Origin: Bradyrhizobium betae
GTDB taxonomy: Bacteria > Pseudomonadota > Alphaproteobacteria > Rhizobiales > Xanthobacteraceae
Length of the DNA: 64,000 bases
Direction of reading: 5' to 3'
Assembly: GCF_004123905.1 (NCBI RefSeq)
Contig: NZ_MZXW01000005.1
Span: 124,001-188,000, forward strand
The notes below the pieces were generated by a model. It saw nothing but the letters and a program-made list of their open reading frames with translations, had not been told where the DNA came from and searched no databases. This document shows positions 45,770 to 53,784 of the stretch, piece by piece (position 1 is the stretch's first letter; every line of letters begins with the position of its first letter). A program made the position numbers and the translations under genes.

Positions 45770-46381
45770 ATGTCCTGGTCCTTCCTGCTCACCTCGCTCA
45801 TCGTCGTCGCCTCGCCCGGCACCGGCGTGCTCTATACGCTGGCTGCGGCGCTCACCCGCGGCTCGCGCGCCAGCGTCGCGGCGGCGTTCGGCTGCACGCT
45901 CGGGATCGTGCCGCACATGATGGCGGCGATGCTGGGCCTTGCCGCCGTGCTCCACACCAGCGCGCTCGCCTTCGCCGCGCTGAAGTGGGGCGGCGTGCTC
46001 TATCTGCTCTATATGTCCTGGCAGGCGCTACGGGAAACAGGCGCGCTGGCGGTCGAGGGCGAGATCAAGGAGCGCTCCAGCGGCCGTGTCATCGTCACAG
46101 GCTTCCTGATCAACATCCTCAATCCGAAACTGTCGATCTTCTTCCTCGCCTTCCTGCCGCAGTTCATCGCGGTGGACGAGATCCACGTGCTGGCGCGGAT
46201 GCTGGAATTGAGCGGCGCGTTCATGGCGATGACCTTTGCCGTGTTCGTCCTCTACGGCCTCTGCGCGGCGTCGGTGCGCGAACGCGCCATCTCCCGTCCC
46301 CGTGTCATGGCCTGGCTGCGCCGCAGCTTTGCGGCTGGGTTCGCATTGCTCGGCGCCAAACTGGCGTTCGCGGAGCGGTAG
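45770..46381 (+). CDS. LysE/RhtB-family exporter
   Basis: The 203-residue membrane protein has the LysE opening SWSFLLTSLIVVASPGTGVL and the second block GFLINILNPKLSIFFLAFLP. It is a paralogue of 28243-28863 with low identity. Amino-acid or related efflux is expected. It stands alone; the next feature downstream is the terminator of the opposite-strand lysine-rich peptide gene. Confidence 0.86.
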   Translation: MSWSFLLTSLIVVASPGTGVLYTLAAALTRGSRASVAAAFGCTLGIVPHMMAAMLGLAAVLHTSALAFAALKWGGVLYLLYMSWQALRETGALAVEGEIKERSSGRVIVTGFLINILNPKLSIFFLAFLPQFIAVDEIHVLARMLELSGAFMAMTFAVFVLYGLCAASVRERAISRPRVMAWLRRSFAAGFALLGAKLAFAER

Positions 46382-46394
46382 CTTCTTCACCCAA

Positions 46395-46419
46395 TAAAAA
46401 AGCGGGCCCTGCGCCCGCT
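46395..46419 (-). terminator. terminator of the lysine-rich peptide unit
   Basis: On the minus strand AGCGGGC and GCCCGCT (46401-46407, 46413-46419) form a perfect 7-bp stem followed by six Ts, 72 bases after the peptide stop. It can also stop the LysE transcript in the other direction less well. Confidence 0.75.
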
Positions 46420-46491
46420 GCCTTCCAACTCTCTCACCTTACCCGAGGCCCGGGCGGAGCGAGACTCCACCCGGGCAAAGACACAGGCTGG

Positions 46492-46563
46492 CTACTTCTT
46501 CTTCGCTGCCTTCTTGGCCTTTTTCTTCGTCGCCTTCTTCGCCTTCTTCGCTTTCTTAGCCAT
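46492..46563 (-). CDS. 23-residue lysine/alanine-rich peptide
   Basis: The ATG at 46563 follows AGAGGA with a 5-base spacer. The frame reads MAKKAKKAKKAT and then a second KKKAKKAAKKK block before TAG at 46492. Fifteen of 23 residues are lysine, six are alanine; the pattern resembles the C-terminal tails of histone H1-like proteins. A terminator follows, so it looks like a genuine short transcription unit. It may bind DNA, RNA or membranes; this is inferred from charge alone. Confidence 0.65.
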   Translation of the reverse strand: MAKKAKKAKKATKKKAKKAAKKK

Positions 46564-46967
46564 AGTATCCTCTTAAGGGTTCATGGTTAAACGCGACACG
46601 AGGGATGCTCGGCGGAGGGCCAGCCTCGCAACATCCTCGCGCACAAATTCAGCAGATTCGCAGGTCTCTGCCCTCTGCTGTCACATCCGTGTCATCACGT
46701 TATCCACAGCTCAGATGCGTTTTCGGGTGATTTTTGCCCGCGAATCCGCATCGAAGCGCCTGCGGCTGCGTCGCCGACGACATGCCTAACGATCCGACAA
46801 TCGCCGCGGCGTTCATGAATCCAAAACCAAGGGCGCGCTTTGACGGATCGCGGTGAGGTTCCGTTAAGTGCAATCCGCGCATTGTTCTCCGCAAGAAAAC
46901 GGGGACGGGTCATGGACGAACGGCTGCCAGAGATTTGGGGCGCGACGCTGCGCGCGTTGCGATCGCC
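46564..46967. other. 404-base gap with promoter regions and one perfect DnaA box
   Basis: Between the divergent peptide and diguanylate cyclase genes no protein is supported. TTATCCACA, the consensus DnaA box, occurs at 46700-46708. No repeat is evident. Confidence 0.45.
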
Positions 46968-48179
46968 ATGCTGAACGTGCCGACACTCTGGACGGTCTTC
47001 GTCGTCAACTTCCTGGCGCTCGGCCTGATCTGGGCCTATGTGACGCGCTCCTATCCGAAATTCGCGGCCGCGCGGTTCTGGATGGCATCGTCCTTCGTCG
47101 GCGCCACGGGCGCGATGACGGCCCTCATCCGCCTGTTCGTCGATTCTCCGCTGCCGCTTTTGTTCGGAGCCGCCGGTGTCATTGCGGCGAGCTGCTTCGC
47201 CGCCATGGGCATCCAGCGCTTCTATGATCGGCCAGTCTCTTGGCGCATCATGGTCGTCACGGGCGCCCTGAGCCTCGGCGGCGTGGTCTTCTTCATGGTC
47301 GTCGTCGACCACATGCAACTGCGCATGGCGAGCTACACGCTCGGCCAGGCCCTGCCGCTGGTGCTGTCGCTGCGTCTGCTGCTGGCGCCGCCGGAAGGCC
47401 GCGTCAGTCCGGGCGCGCGGCTGTCCGGCATCGTGATCCTCACCATCATCGCGATCTTCATGGTCCGTTCGGTGGGCAATCTGCTCGGCGGCGATTTCTC
47501 GGCGGTCGCCGGCGGTCAGGCCCATGCCGTGATGGTGCTCGGGCTGCTGTTCCTGTCGATGACACTCAATTTCGGCTTCCTGCTGATGGCGATGGACCGG
47601 CTGCGCAACGAGGTCGCCGACCTCGCGTTGCTCGACGATCTCACCGGCGTCGCCAACCGGCGGCATCTGTTGCAGCGCCTGTCCGAGGAATGCGCCCGTT
47701 CGGAGCGCAGCGGCGAGCCGTTCTCGCTGCTGGTGATCGATCTCGACGGCTTCAAGACCATCAACGACACCCATGGCCACGCCGCGGGCGACGAGTGCCT
47801 GCGCCACTTCACCCTGATGGCGCAGACGCGGCTCAGGCCCGGCGACATGCTTGCCCGCACCGGCGGCGACGAGTTTTGCGTCGTGCTGCCGTCGTCGTCG
47901 CTGCGCGGGGCCGCCGCGATCGCCCGTCGCGTGCTCGAGGTCTGCCGCCAGGACGCTGCCGCCTGCACAGCCAAGGATATCCCGATCGCGATCTCGATCG
48001 GCGTCGCCGAGTGGGACCGCGGCATCGGCCAATTCCCGGACCGCCTGATCGCGCATGCCGATCACGCGCTCTATGCCGCCAAGAAGAACGGCAAGAACGA
48101 TTTTGCGGTCTACGATCCAGCGCCGCCACTCTCGCCCGAACCGAACAGCGTGAGCGAAGCTACGCGCAAATTCGCGTAA
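46968..48179 (+). CDS. membrane-anchored diguanylate cyclase (GGDEF)
   Basis: The 403-residue protein has about six to seven membrane helices in residues 1-205 and a C-terminal GGDEF domain with the intact active site RTGGDEFCVVLP, the substrate-binding LDDLTGVANRR and DLDGFKTINDTHGH. An inhibitory RxxD is not evident before GGDEF. It should make cyclic di-GMP, affecting motility or surface growth. The ATG at 46968 gives a clean start; an upstream TTG adds 11 residues. No EAL domain is present. Confidence 0.88.
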   Translation: MLNVPTLWTVFVVNFLALGLIWAYVTRSYPKFAAARFWMASSFVGATGAMTALIRLFVDSPLPLLFGAAGVIAASCFAAMGIQRFYDRPVSWRIMVVTGALSLGGVVFFMVVVDHMQLRMASYTLGQALPLVLSLRLLLAPPEGRVSPGARLSGIVILTIIAIFMVRSVGNLLGGDFSAVAGGQAHAVMVLGLLFLSMTLNFGFLLMAMDRLRNEVADLALLDDLTGVANRRHLLQRLSEECARSERSGEPFSLLVIDLDGFKTINDTHGHAAGDECLRHFTLMAQTRLRPGDMLARTGGDEFCVVLPSSSLRGAAAIARRVLEVCRQDAAACTAKDIPIAISIGVAEWDRGIGQFPDRLIAHADHALYAAKKNGKNDFAVYDPAPPLSPEPNSVSEATRKFA

Positions 48180-48216
48180 AGCCTGCTACGTTGGGGTCTG
48201 TTGCTGGACCCTTGTG

Positions 48217-48840
48217 ATGATGTCTCGCCTGTTCGCGGCTTTTTTCGCCGCTCTTTTTCTGATCGCACCTGCTGCCGCAACGGACGCCGAGCTTGCGAAG
48301 CTCGCGCGCAGCCCCGGCACGCCCGACATTCCCGGCCTGAAGATTGTCTGGCTCGCGCCGTGGGGCGATGTCGCCAAGGCTCATGCCTGGCGCAACATCA
48401 TCGTGCACCAGACCGAGGGGCCGACAGGCTCGGCGCGCGGCGGCGCGGCGGAGCAATCGAAGAACCCGACGCGGCGCGGCGTCACGGTGTGGGTGGAGAC
48501 TGACGGCACGGTGTACTGGGCGGTCGCGGAAAATCTGGTGCCGACCCATGGCGACGGCGCCAACCGCAACGACAACAAGTACATCGACAACCGGTCGACC
48601 TATCGCCAGGTGGTGCGCGACACCTCAATCGGGGTCGAGTTCGCCGGCAATTATCCCGACGTCACGGCAGGCCCCACCGAGGCGCAGGTCGCGGCATGGA
48701 AGATCCTCGTAAAAGTGCTGCGTGCGCGCTACGACATCCCGCTCGACCACGTCTATGCGCACAACTGGATCGACTACAAGGACGCCCGCTATTGCGAAGG
48801 CTGCTGGCTCGCGACGCTGGCGCGGACTTGGGGGGAGTGA
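48217..48840 (+). CDS. N-acetylmuramoyl-L-alanine amidase-like protein, exported
   Basis: The 207-residue protein has a signal peptide (LFAAFFAALFLIAPAAATDA) and the amidase_2/PGRP fold: zinc His in NIIVHQTEGPTGSAR, VYWAVAENLVPTHGDG, SIGVEFAGNYPD and a later His in DHVYAHNWIDYKDARYCEGC. Such enzymes cut the amide between MurNAc and L-Ala in the periplasm. Its end contains a Cys pair (CEGC). A GTG precedes the two ATGs; I use the first ATG. Confidence 0.82.
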   Translation: MMSRLFAAFFAALFLIAPAAATDAELAKLARSPGTPDIPGLKIVWLAPWGDVAKAHAWRNIIVHQTEGPTGSARGGAAEQSKNPTRRGVTVWVETDGTVYWAVAENLVPTHGDGANRNDNKYIDNRSTYRQVVRDTSIGVEFAGNYPDVTAGPTEAQVAAWKILVKVLRARYDIPLDHVYAHNWIDYKDARYCEGCWLATLARTWGE

Positions 48841-48844
48841 CGAG

Positions 48845-49186
48845 CTACACCGTCTCCGCCATCCACCCGAAAAACCGCCGCATCAATCCCGGCCGCCGCG
48901 GCAGTTCCGGCGGGTCGTCTGCCGCCAGCACGCGTTTGAAGAAGTAGTCCAGGAACACCATGTCGTTCGGCTCGGTGACGGTGAATGTCTCCTCGCCGAA
49001 GAAGACGCTGTAGTTGAAGAAGAACGGCCCCATGATCGGGATCGTCGCGGTTGAGGCGTAGTCCTTGGAGATCACGAACTCCGATGGCTCGAGCCCGTGC
49101 TCGCGCATCGCCTGCTCGACCAGCGGCAGCCTGCGCATGAACGGGGCTTCGAAGCCGCCGACGGTGGATTGCAAAATGATCGACAC
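48845..49186 (-). CDS. hypothetical protein of 113 residues
   Basis: It starts at GTG 49186 and reads SIILQSTVGGFEAPFMRRLP, then EPSEFVISKDYASTATIPIM and GPFFFNYSVFFGEETFTVTE. A mixed alpha/beta soluble protein is likely, with no signal peptide. It converges with the amidase gene with a 4-base gap and is not obviously linked to rpoH. Family not recognised. Confidence 0.6.
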   Translation of the reverse strand: MSIILQSTVGGFEAPFMRRLPLVEQAMREHGLEPSEFVISKDYASTATIPIMGPFFFNYSVFFGEETFTVTEPNDMVFLDYFFKRVLAADDPPELPRRPGLMRRFFGWMAETV

Positions 49187-49302
49187 GGTCGGTGTCCGTC
49201 CGCTTGATGCTGGTCGCTCTCATGTCTGGGTCGGTTGACCGGCGACGCCGGTTCAAGATGCCTCGCCCGCATCTCCGCGAACATGCTGCAGCTCACACAA
49301 AC

Positions 49303-49328
49303 AAAAAAGCCGGCGTTGCCGCCGGCTT
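49303..49328 (-). terminator. rpoH terminator
   Basis: On the minus strand AAGCCGGC/GCCGGCTT is a perfect 8-bp stem with a 6-base loop and a run of six Ts, 45 bases after the rpoH stop. Confidence 0.85.
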
Positions 49329-49372
49329 TCTGTCTCTTGTCGATCCGCCAATTCCTGGCGCTAAAATCCCGC

Positions 49373-50272
49373 TTAGAGCGCGGCTTCCAGCGCGGCCTGT
49401 TCGGCCCTTGCAATCGTGCCCTTGACCGCGGCCTGCACCTTCTCGAAGGCGCGGACTTCGATCTGGCGGACGCGCTCGCGCGACACGCCGAACTCGGCAG
49501 CAAGGTCTTCCAACGTCATCGGCTCATCGGCGAGGCGGCGGGCCTCGAAGATGCGGCGTTCGCGCGGGTTGAGCACACCCATGGCGCCATTGAGGGCGTC
49601 GCGGCGGTGATCATACTCCTCATGCTCGGCCAGCATGGCTTCCTGGTTGGGCGAATTGTCGACCAGCCAGTCCTGCCATTCGCCGGCTTCGCCGTCATCG
49701 CGGATCGGTGCGTTGAGCGACGCGTCGCCGCCGAGGCGGCGGTTCATGTCGATCACGTCCTGATCGGTGACGCCGAGGCGCTTGGCAATGATCTTCACCT
49801 GGTCGGGGCGGAGATCGCCTTCGTCCAGCGCGGAAATCTTGCTCTTCGCCTTGCGCAGGTTGAAGAACAGCTTTTTCTGGTTCGCGGTGGTGCCCATCTT
49901 CACGAGCGACCAGGAACGCAGGATGTACTCTTGAATCGACGCCTTGATCCACCACATCGCGTAGGTGGCGAGACGGAAGCCCTTCTCGGGCTCGAAACGC
50001 TTCACCGCCTGCATCAGGCCGACATTGCCTTCCGAGACGACCTCGGAGATCGGCAGGCCGTAGCCGCGATAGCCCATGGCGATCTTGGCCACGAGCCGGA
50101 GATGGCTGGTGACGAGTTGGTGTGCGGCGTCGCGATCATCGTGTTCACGCCAGCGCTTGGCGAGCATGTATTCCTGCTGGGGTTCCAGCATCGGGAACTT
50201 GCGAATTTCGCCGAGGTAACGGGAAAGGCCGGATTCTCCATTGAGGACCGGCAGGGCAGCGGTACGGGCCAT
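49373..50272 (-). CDS. rpoH: RNA polymerase sigma-32 factor (RpoH family)
   Basis: The 299-residue sigma has region 2 (VTSHLRLVAKIAMGYRGYGL, SEVVSEGNVGLMQAVKRFEP, ATYAMWWIKASIQEYILRSW), the RpoH box QKKLFFNLRKAKSK and region 4 (EFGVSRERVRQIEVRAFEKV). It directs heat-shock and envelope-stress transcription. The start at 50272 follows GGAGGGG; the TTG further upstream is unlikely. Bradyrhizobium carries several rpoH copies and I cannot tell which this is. I see no ROSE-type thermometer in its short leader. Confidence 0.93.
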   Translation of the reverse strand: MARTAALPVLNGESGLSRYLGEIRKFPMLEPQQEYMLAKRWREHDDRDAAHQLVTSHLRLVAKIAMGYRGYGLPISEVVSEGNVGLMQAVKRFEPEKGFRLATYAMWWIKASIQEYILRSWSLVKMGTTANQKKLFFNLRKAKSKISALDEGDLRPDQVKIIAKRLGVTDQDVIDMNRRLGGDASLNAPIRDDGEAGEWQDWLVDNSPNQEAMLAEHEEYDHRRDALNGAMGVLNPRERRIFEARRLADEPMTLEDLAAEFGVSRERVRQIEVRAFEKVQAAVKGTIARAEQAALEAAL

Positions 50273-50488
50273 GGTTAGCCCCTCCAAAGGTTCAGGCCCC
50301 CGATAGCGGCGGGCCAGGCAGACGACCGCTTTGTCAAAGCCGGCCGGGCTGCGATGTTCCGTTGGTCACTTCCAACGCAGCCGCAATATACCCCATGGGG
50401 GGGCAAAAAGGGAAGGATTGCTGACGTCACGTCCCCGTGTGGCAGCTATAACTTTTTGTAATGTAACGCTTTTCTTAAAGGCCCTGCG

Positions 50489-51496
50489 TCATAGCGCCGC
50501 TTTCAAAGCGCCTTCAAGGAGAAGCAAATCCTCTGGCAAGCCCGCCTCCCAGTGAAGAAGTTCTCCGCTCCGGGGGTGTTCAAGTACCAGCAAATAAGCA
50601 TGCAGGGCCTGCCGTCCAAGCGCGGCTAACGCGGCCTGCGACTCGGGGCCGAGCTGGTTCGCCTTGGTCTTGAAATGGGGGCCATAGACCGCGTCGCCCA
50701 TCAGGGGATGACCGATATGGGCGAGGTGGACCCGGATCTGGTGGGTGCGCCCGGTTTCGAGCTCGCAGGCGAGCAGGGAGGCGATCGGCTTGCCGTCGCG
50801 GCCGCTAAAACTCTCGAGCAGCTCCCAATGCGTCACGGCCTCGCGGCCGCCTTGGCGCACCGCCATCTTCTCGCGCGCATGCGGGTGGCGGTCGATCGGG
50901 GCATCGACGGTGCCGCGGTGGCGGCCCAGAAGTCCCCAGGCAAAGGCCATGTAGCCGCGCCGCATCGGCCCGGTGCGGCCGTGGTCGGCGAATTGGGCGG
51001 TGAGCGAGGCATGGGCGAGGTCGTTCTTGGCGACCACCATCAACCCGGTCGTGTCCTTGTCCAGCCGGTGCACGATGCCGGGCCGGCGCACTCCGCCGAT
51101 GCCGGACAGCGAGCCGCCGCAATGGGCGATCAGCGCGTTGACCAATGTGCCGGTCTCGTGGCCGGCCGCAGGATGTACGACGAGGCCCTTCGGCTTGTTG
51201 AGGACGACGATATCGTCATCCTCAAACACGATATCCAGCGCAATATCCTCTCCCCTGGGCTCCGGCGGGGCGGCTTCAGGTACGTCGATTATGATCGTAT
51301 CGCCGGATGCGACGTGATAAGCGGGGTCGCGGACCGCGGCGGCCTTGAGGCTCACCGCGCCCGCCAGGATCAGGGCTTTCAGCCGAGATCGCGACAGGTC
51401 GGTGAGGTGCGCCGCCAGCACGCGGTCGAGCCGGGTCGAGCCCTCATCGCCGGCAACGATAACCTCCAACCTTTGCGCAGAGCCAGAATTTTCCAT
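50489..51496 (-). CDS. rluD: RluA-family 23S rRNA pseudouridine synthase (RluD-like)
   Basis: The 335-residue protein has an S4 RNA-binding domain (RLDRVLAAHLTDLSRSRLKA, near 20-75) and the PsiSynth core with the catalytic Asp in GIVHRLDKDTTG and LETGRTHQIRVHLAHIGHP. RluD-type enzymes modify helix 69. The RluA subfamily is certain; the RluD assignment is inferred. Its ATG (complement of 51494-51496) overlaps the ATG of the divergent gene at 51495 by two bases within a shared CATG. Confidence 0.87.
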   Translation of the reverse strand: MENSGSAQRLEVIVAGDEGSTRLDRVLAAHLTDLSRSRLKALILAGAVSLKAAAVRDPAYHVASGDTIIIDVPEAAPPEPRGEDIALDIVFEDDDIVVLNKPKGLVVHPAAGHETGTLVNALIAHCGGSLSGIGGVRRPGIVHRLDKDTTGLMVVAKNDLAHASLTAQFADHGRTGPMRRGYMAFAWGLLGRHRGTVDAPIDRHPHAREKMAVRQGGREAVTHWELLESFSGRDGKPIASLLACELETGRTHQIRVHLAHIGHPLMGDAVYGPHFKTKANQLGPESQAALAALGRQALHAYLLVLEHPRSGELLHWEAGLPEDLLLLEGALKAAL

Positions 51497-51839
51497 GACG
51501 ACGTCTGATACCGCTGTTCCCGAACCGAGCCCCGAGCAGGCCGCGCTGTTCGCGCGGGTGCGGCGGATGATGCTGATCGCGGGGTTGACCACGGCGCTGG
51601 CAATCTGCGCCGTCCTGATCGCGGTGGGCTACCGCCTTTTCAAGTCGGAGGGAAGGGCGGCGGAGGTGGCCAGTGACGTCACAGCGACCCTGCCCAAGGG
51701 CGCCAGGATCGTCGCGACCGGGGTCGCCGGCGACCGCCTCGTGGTTACGCTGGATGTCGGCGGGGTCACCGAGATCCGCACCTTTGACGTCCACACGTTG
51801 AAGCCGGCCGGAAAGCTGAAATTTGCCAATGAGCCCTAA
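51495..51839 (+). CDS. small membrane protein (DUF6476-like)
   Basis: The 114-residue protein has one membrane helix (RMMLIAGLTTALAICAVLIA) after a short cytosolic N-terminus and a C-terminal beta-rich part with GARIVATGVAGDRLVVTLDV. The start shares the CATG with the rluD start, so each promoter must lie inside the other gene or the transcripts are leaderless. The family is conserved beside rluD in alphaproteobacteria, to my recollection. Function unknown. Confidence 0.72.
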   Translation: MTTSDTAVPEPSPEQAALFARVRRMMLIAGLTTALAICAVLIAVGYRLFKSEGRAAEVASDVTATLPKGARIVATGVAGDRLVVTLDVGGVTEIRTFDVHTLKPAGKLKFANEP

Positions 51840-51896
51840 AAGGGCCATTCGGGTCCTTGCGGCGGACAAATTTCGAGGTTATTGGCTAGCCCTCAC

Positions 51897-51971
51897 GCTC
51901 CCTTCGTCTAGCGGTTAGGACGCGGCCCTCTCAAGGCTGAAACAGGGGTTCGATTCCCCTAGGGAGCGCCA
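51897..51971 (+). tRNA. tRNA-Glu (CTC)
   Basis: Acceptor GCTCCCT/AGGGAGC, anticodon loop CTCTCAA with CTC at 51930-51932, T arm AGGGG-TTCGATT-CCCCT, discriminator G and encoded CCA. It closely follows the standard bacterial tRNA-Glu plan. Confidence 0.95.
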
Positions 51972-52261
51972 AATCCGCGATATTTCAAGACATTGGACGA
52001 TGCGGCTCCGCATCGCATCGGCGGAATTTGCTACTTTGTGCACGTCGATTAGCCACTTCACGGTCGGTCGTCTGGCCGACCCGAACCGCCCGGCGGCACC
52101 GGCAAATCGACGCGCGCCTGTATCGTCTTGCGTTTACACCGACGCAGAGTGAGGCGCTTCGGGCCGCAGCTTTTCCCGCCGCGCGATGGTTGCATGACAA
52201 ACGCATGGCCCGGCTCAACGTCTGATCGAGCGGCGATCGCGAGAGGAGCGCTGGCCGTATT

Positions 52262-52681
52262 TCAGTGATGCGCCGAAACACTCCTGACGGTCTCGGTCAG
52301 CAAATCACCTGACGTGGAACGGCTGACGTCACCCAGACTGATGATGCCGACCATCCGCTTACTCTTGTTGATGACCGGCAGCCTGCGGACCTGCAGCTTC
52401 TCCATATGATGCATCGCCTTTGCGAGGTCATCGTCCTCCCGGCAGCAATGGATGCCTTCAGTCATTACATCGCGCGCCGTCGCGCGGCCGGCATCGAAGT
52501 TGTGGCTTGCGAGCCCTTTGCAGACAATGTCGCGGTCGGTCACCATCCCGACCAGTTTGTCGTCCTCGCCAATCGGAATGCAGCCGATGTCATGAGCCCG
52601 CATCAATTTGGCGAGTTCGGCGATAGGAGTGTTGGGGCTGACCCAGTCGACGCCCTTGTGCATCGCATCTTTGACTTTCAT
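52262..52681 (-). CDS. tandem CBS-domain protein
   Basis: The 139-residue protein is a pair of CBS motifs (Bateman module): VSPNTPIAELAKLMRAHDIG, DKLVGMVTDRDIV and REDDDLAKAMHHMEKLQVRR, KRMVGIISLGDVS. Such modules bind adenine nucleotides or act as stand-alone regulators. GGAGG precedes the start at 52681. The C-terminus ends SVSAHH. No linked target is evident nearby; the YbaK-like gene lies 207 bases upstream on the same strand. Confidence 0.88.
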   Translation of the reverse strand: MKVKDAMHKGVDWVSPNTPIAELAKLMRAHDIGCIPIGEDDKLVGMVTDRDIVCKGLASHNFDAGRATARDVMTEGIHCCREDDDLAKAMHHMEKLQVRRLPVINKSKRMVGIISLGDVSRSTSGDLLTETVRSVSAHH

Positions 52682-52888
52682 GGAGAGCCTCCGTTCTTGG
52701 GTTTCAGGCATTGATCGCAGCAGCGCCCCATTTTCTGACGGTACAACCGATCTGGTGCGAGGTCGCAGGAGAAAGCATCATTCCTTGGCGATCCGACAAG
52801 CATCGACGCTGTCGCCGCCTCCCGACGGTGACTTCGCGGCCGGGTTCCCGCCCAGCATCGCAAGGGCAATGGGCGGTGCGCAAAATCC

Positions 52889-53359
52889 TCAGTCGTGCGC
52901 GCTAAAGCGCCCGTGCGGTACGTTGGCCGTCAGGCGCGCAAACTGAGCGTGACCCATGTGAAGCAGCGTCTCGTGATCGCCGGCTTCCATATAGATATCC
53001 GGCTGCGACTGGATGCTGTCGTCGACGATGGTATCCAGCCCGTAGCATTTGCCGACGGCAGGAACTGCACCATGCGCGCAGTCACGGAACAGCTGATTGA
53101 TCTCGGCTTCATCGGCCATGTGGACATTGTCACCGAGTGTTGTCCTCAGGTCGGATAGGCGGAGGTGATGCGATGCGGGCAAGACGGCCAGCATATATTC
53201 GCCGTCGCGCCGCAACACGATGCCCTTGGCGAGGCGATCGCCCGAGATATGGCACGCCTCAGCCGTGCCAGTGGACGTCATGCGGAGTTCGTGCGGGATC
53301 ACCTCGTATTGGACGTTTTCAGCGGCTAGGTATTTCTGGAGCGTGGGAGCAATGGCCAT
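52889..53359 (-). CDS. YbaK/EbsC-family aminoacyl-tRNA deacylase-like protein
   Basis: The 156-residue protein shows the YbaK fold: ACHISGDRLAKGIVLRRDGE containing the conserved lysine of the family, YMLAVLPASHHLRLSDLR, AVPAVGKCYGLDTIVDD and a late HMGHAQFARL. Family members edit mis-acylated tRNA or act on related esters. A strong GGAGGTGAT precedes the start at 53359. Neighbouring CBS gene suggests a stress island, but no shared operator is visible. Confidence 0.82.
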   Translation of the reverse strand: MAIAPTLQKYLAAENVQYEVIPHELRMTSTGTAEACHISGDRLAKGIVLRRDGEYMLAVLPASHHLRLSDLRTTLGDNVHMADEAEINQLFRDCAHGAVPAVGKCYGLDTIVDDSIQSQPDIYMEAGDHETLLHMGHAQFARLTANVPHGRFSAHD

Positions 53360-53784
53360 GACATCACCTCCGGTGCAGAATGCAAACCATCCACCGCGAG
53401 GTCTTGGCTGCAGACTCTTGCCATACGATGGGCGGCTGCCTGACTACAGGCACAACATAAGTCTTCCATCAGCAAGCTGCAATTCGTCGTCGTTGACCAA
53501 CTCCATGGCGAGATAGTCGGGTAATCGTACTGTCCTACGGTGAAGAGCATGCGGATGCCGCAATGCGCTTCCTCTTTCGAACGGCCCTGGCTGCGCTCCG
53601 TCTGGGCACATGAGGCCTCGTCGAAGTTATATAGCAATTTCAATTAGATAATAGTTCTCCCTTTTATCCTGAATGGCGCGCCATTTGTGTCCAGGACTGG
53701 GCACTCCAAAACCCTGCCACCTTTCCGACCAGAGCCGTAACGGGCGAGGACTAGCTCTTCGCACGGCTCGGTACAGGCGCTCCC
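53360..53784. other. 425-base gap without a supported gene
   Basis: The part at 53630-53680 is AT-rich (AATTTCAATTAGATAATAG), perhaps a promoter or the scar of an insertion. Open frames here are short and of poor composition. Confidence 0.35.

Noticed and set aside
50273..50488. ROSE thermometer or sigma-32 promoter upstream of rpoH
   Set aside because: A CCCCCCCATGGGG dyad is there but spacing to a -35 is wrong and no ROSE-type hairpin series covering the ribosome site was found.
52028..52225. 65-codon frame after tRNA-Glu
   Set aside because: Arg/Ala-rich composition, no ribosome site, no recognisable fold; an integrase remnant at the tRNA was looked for and not seen.
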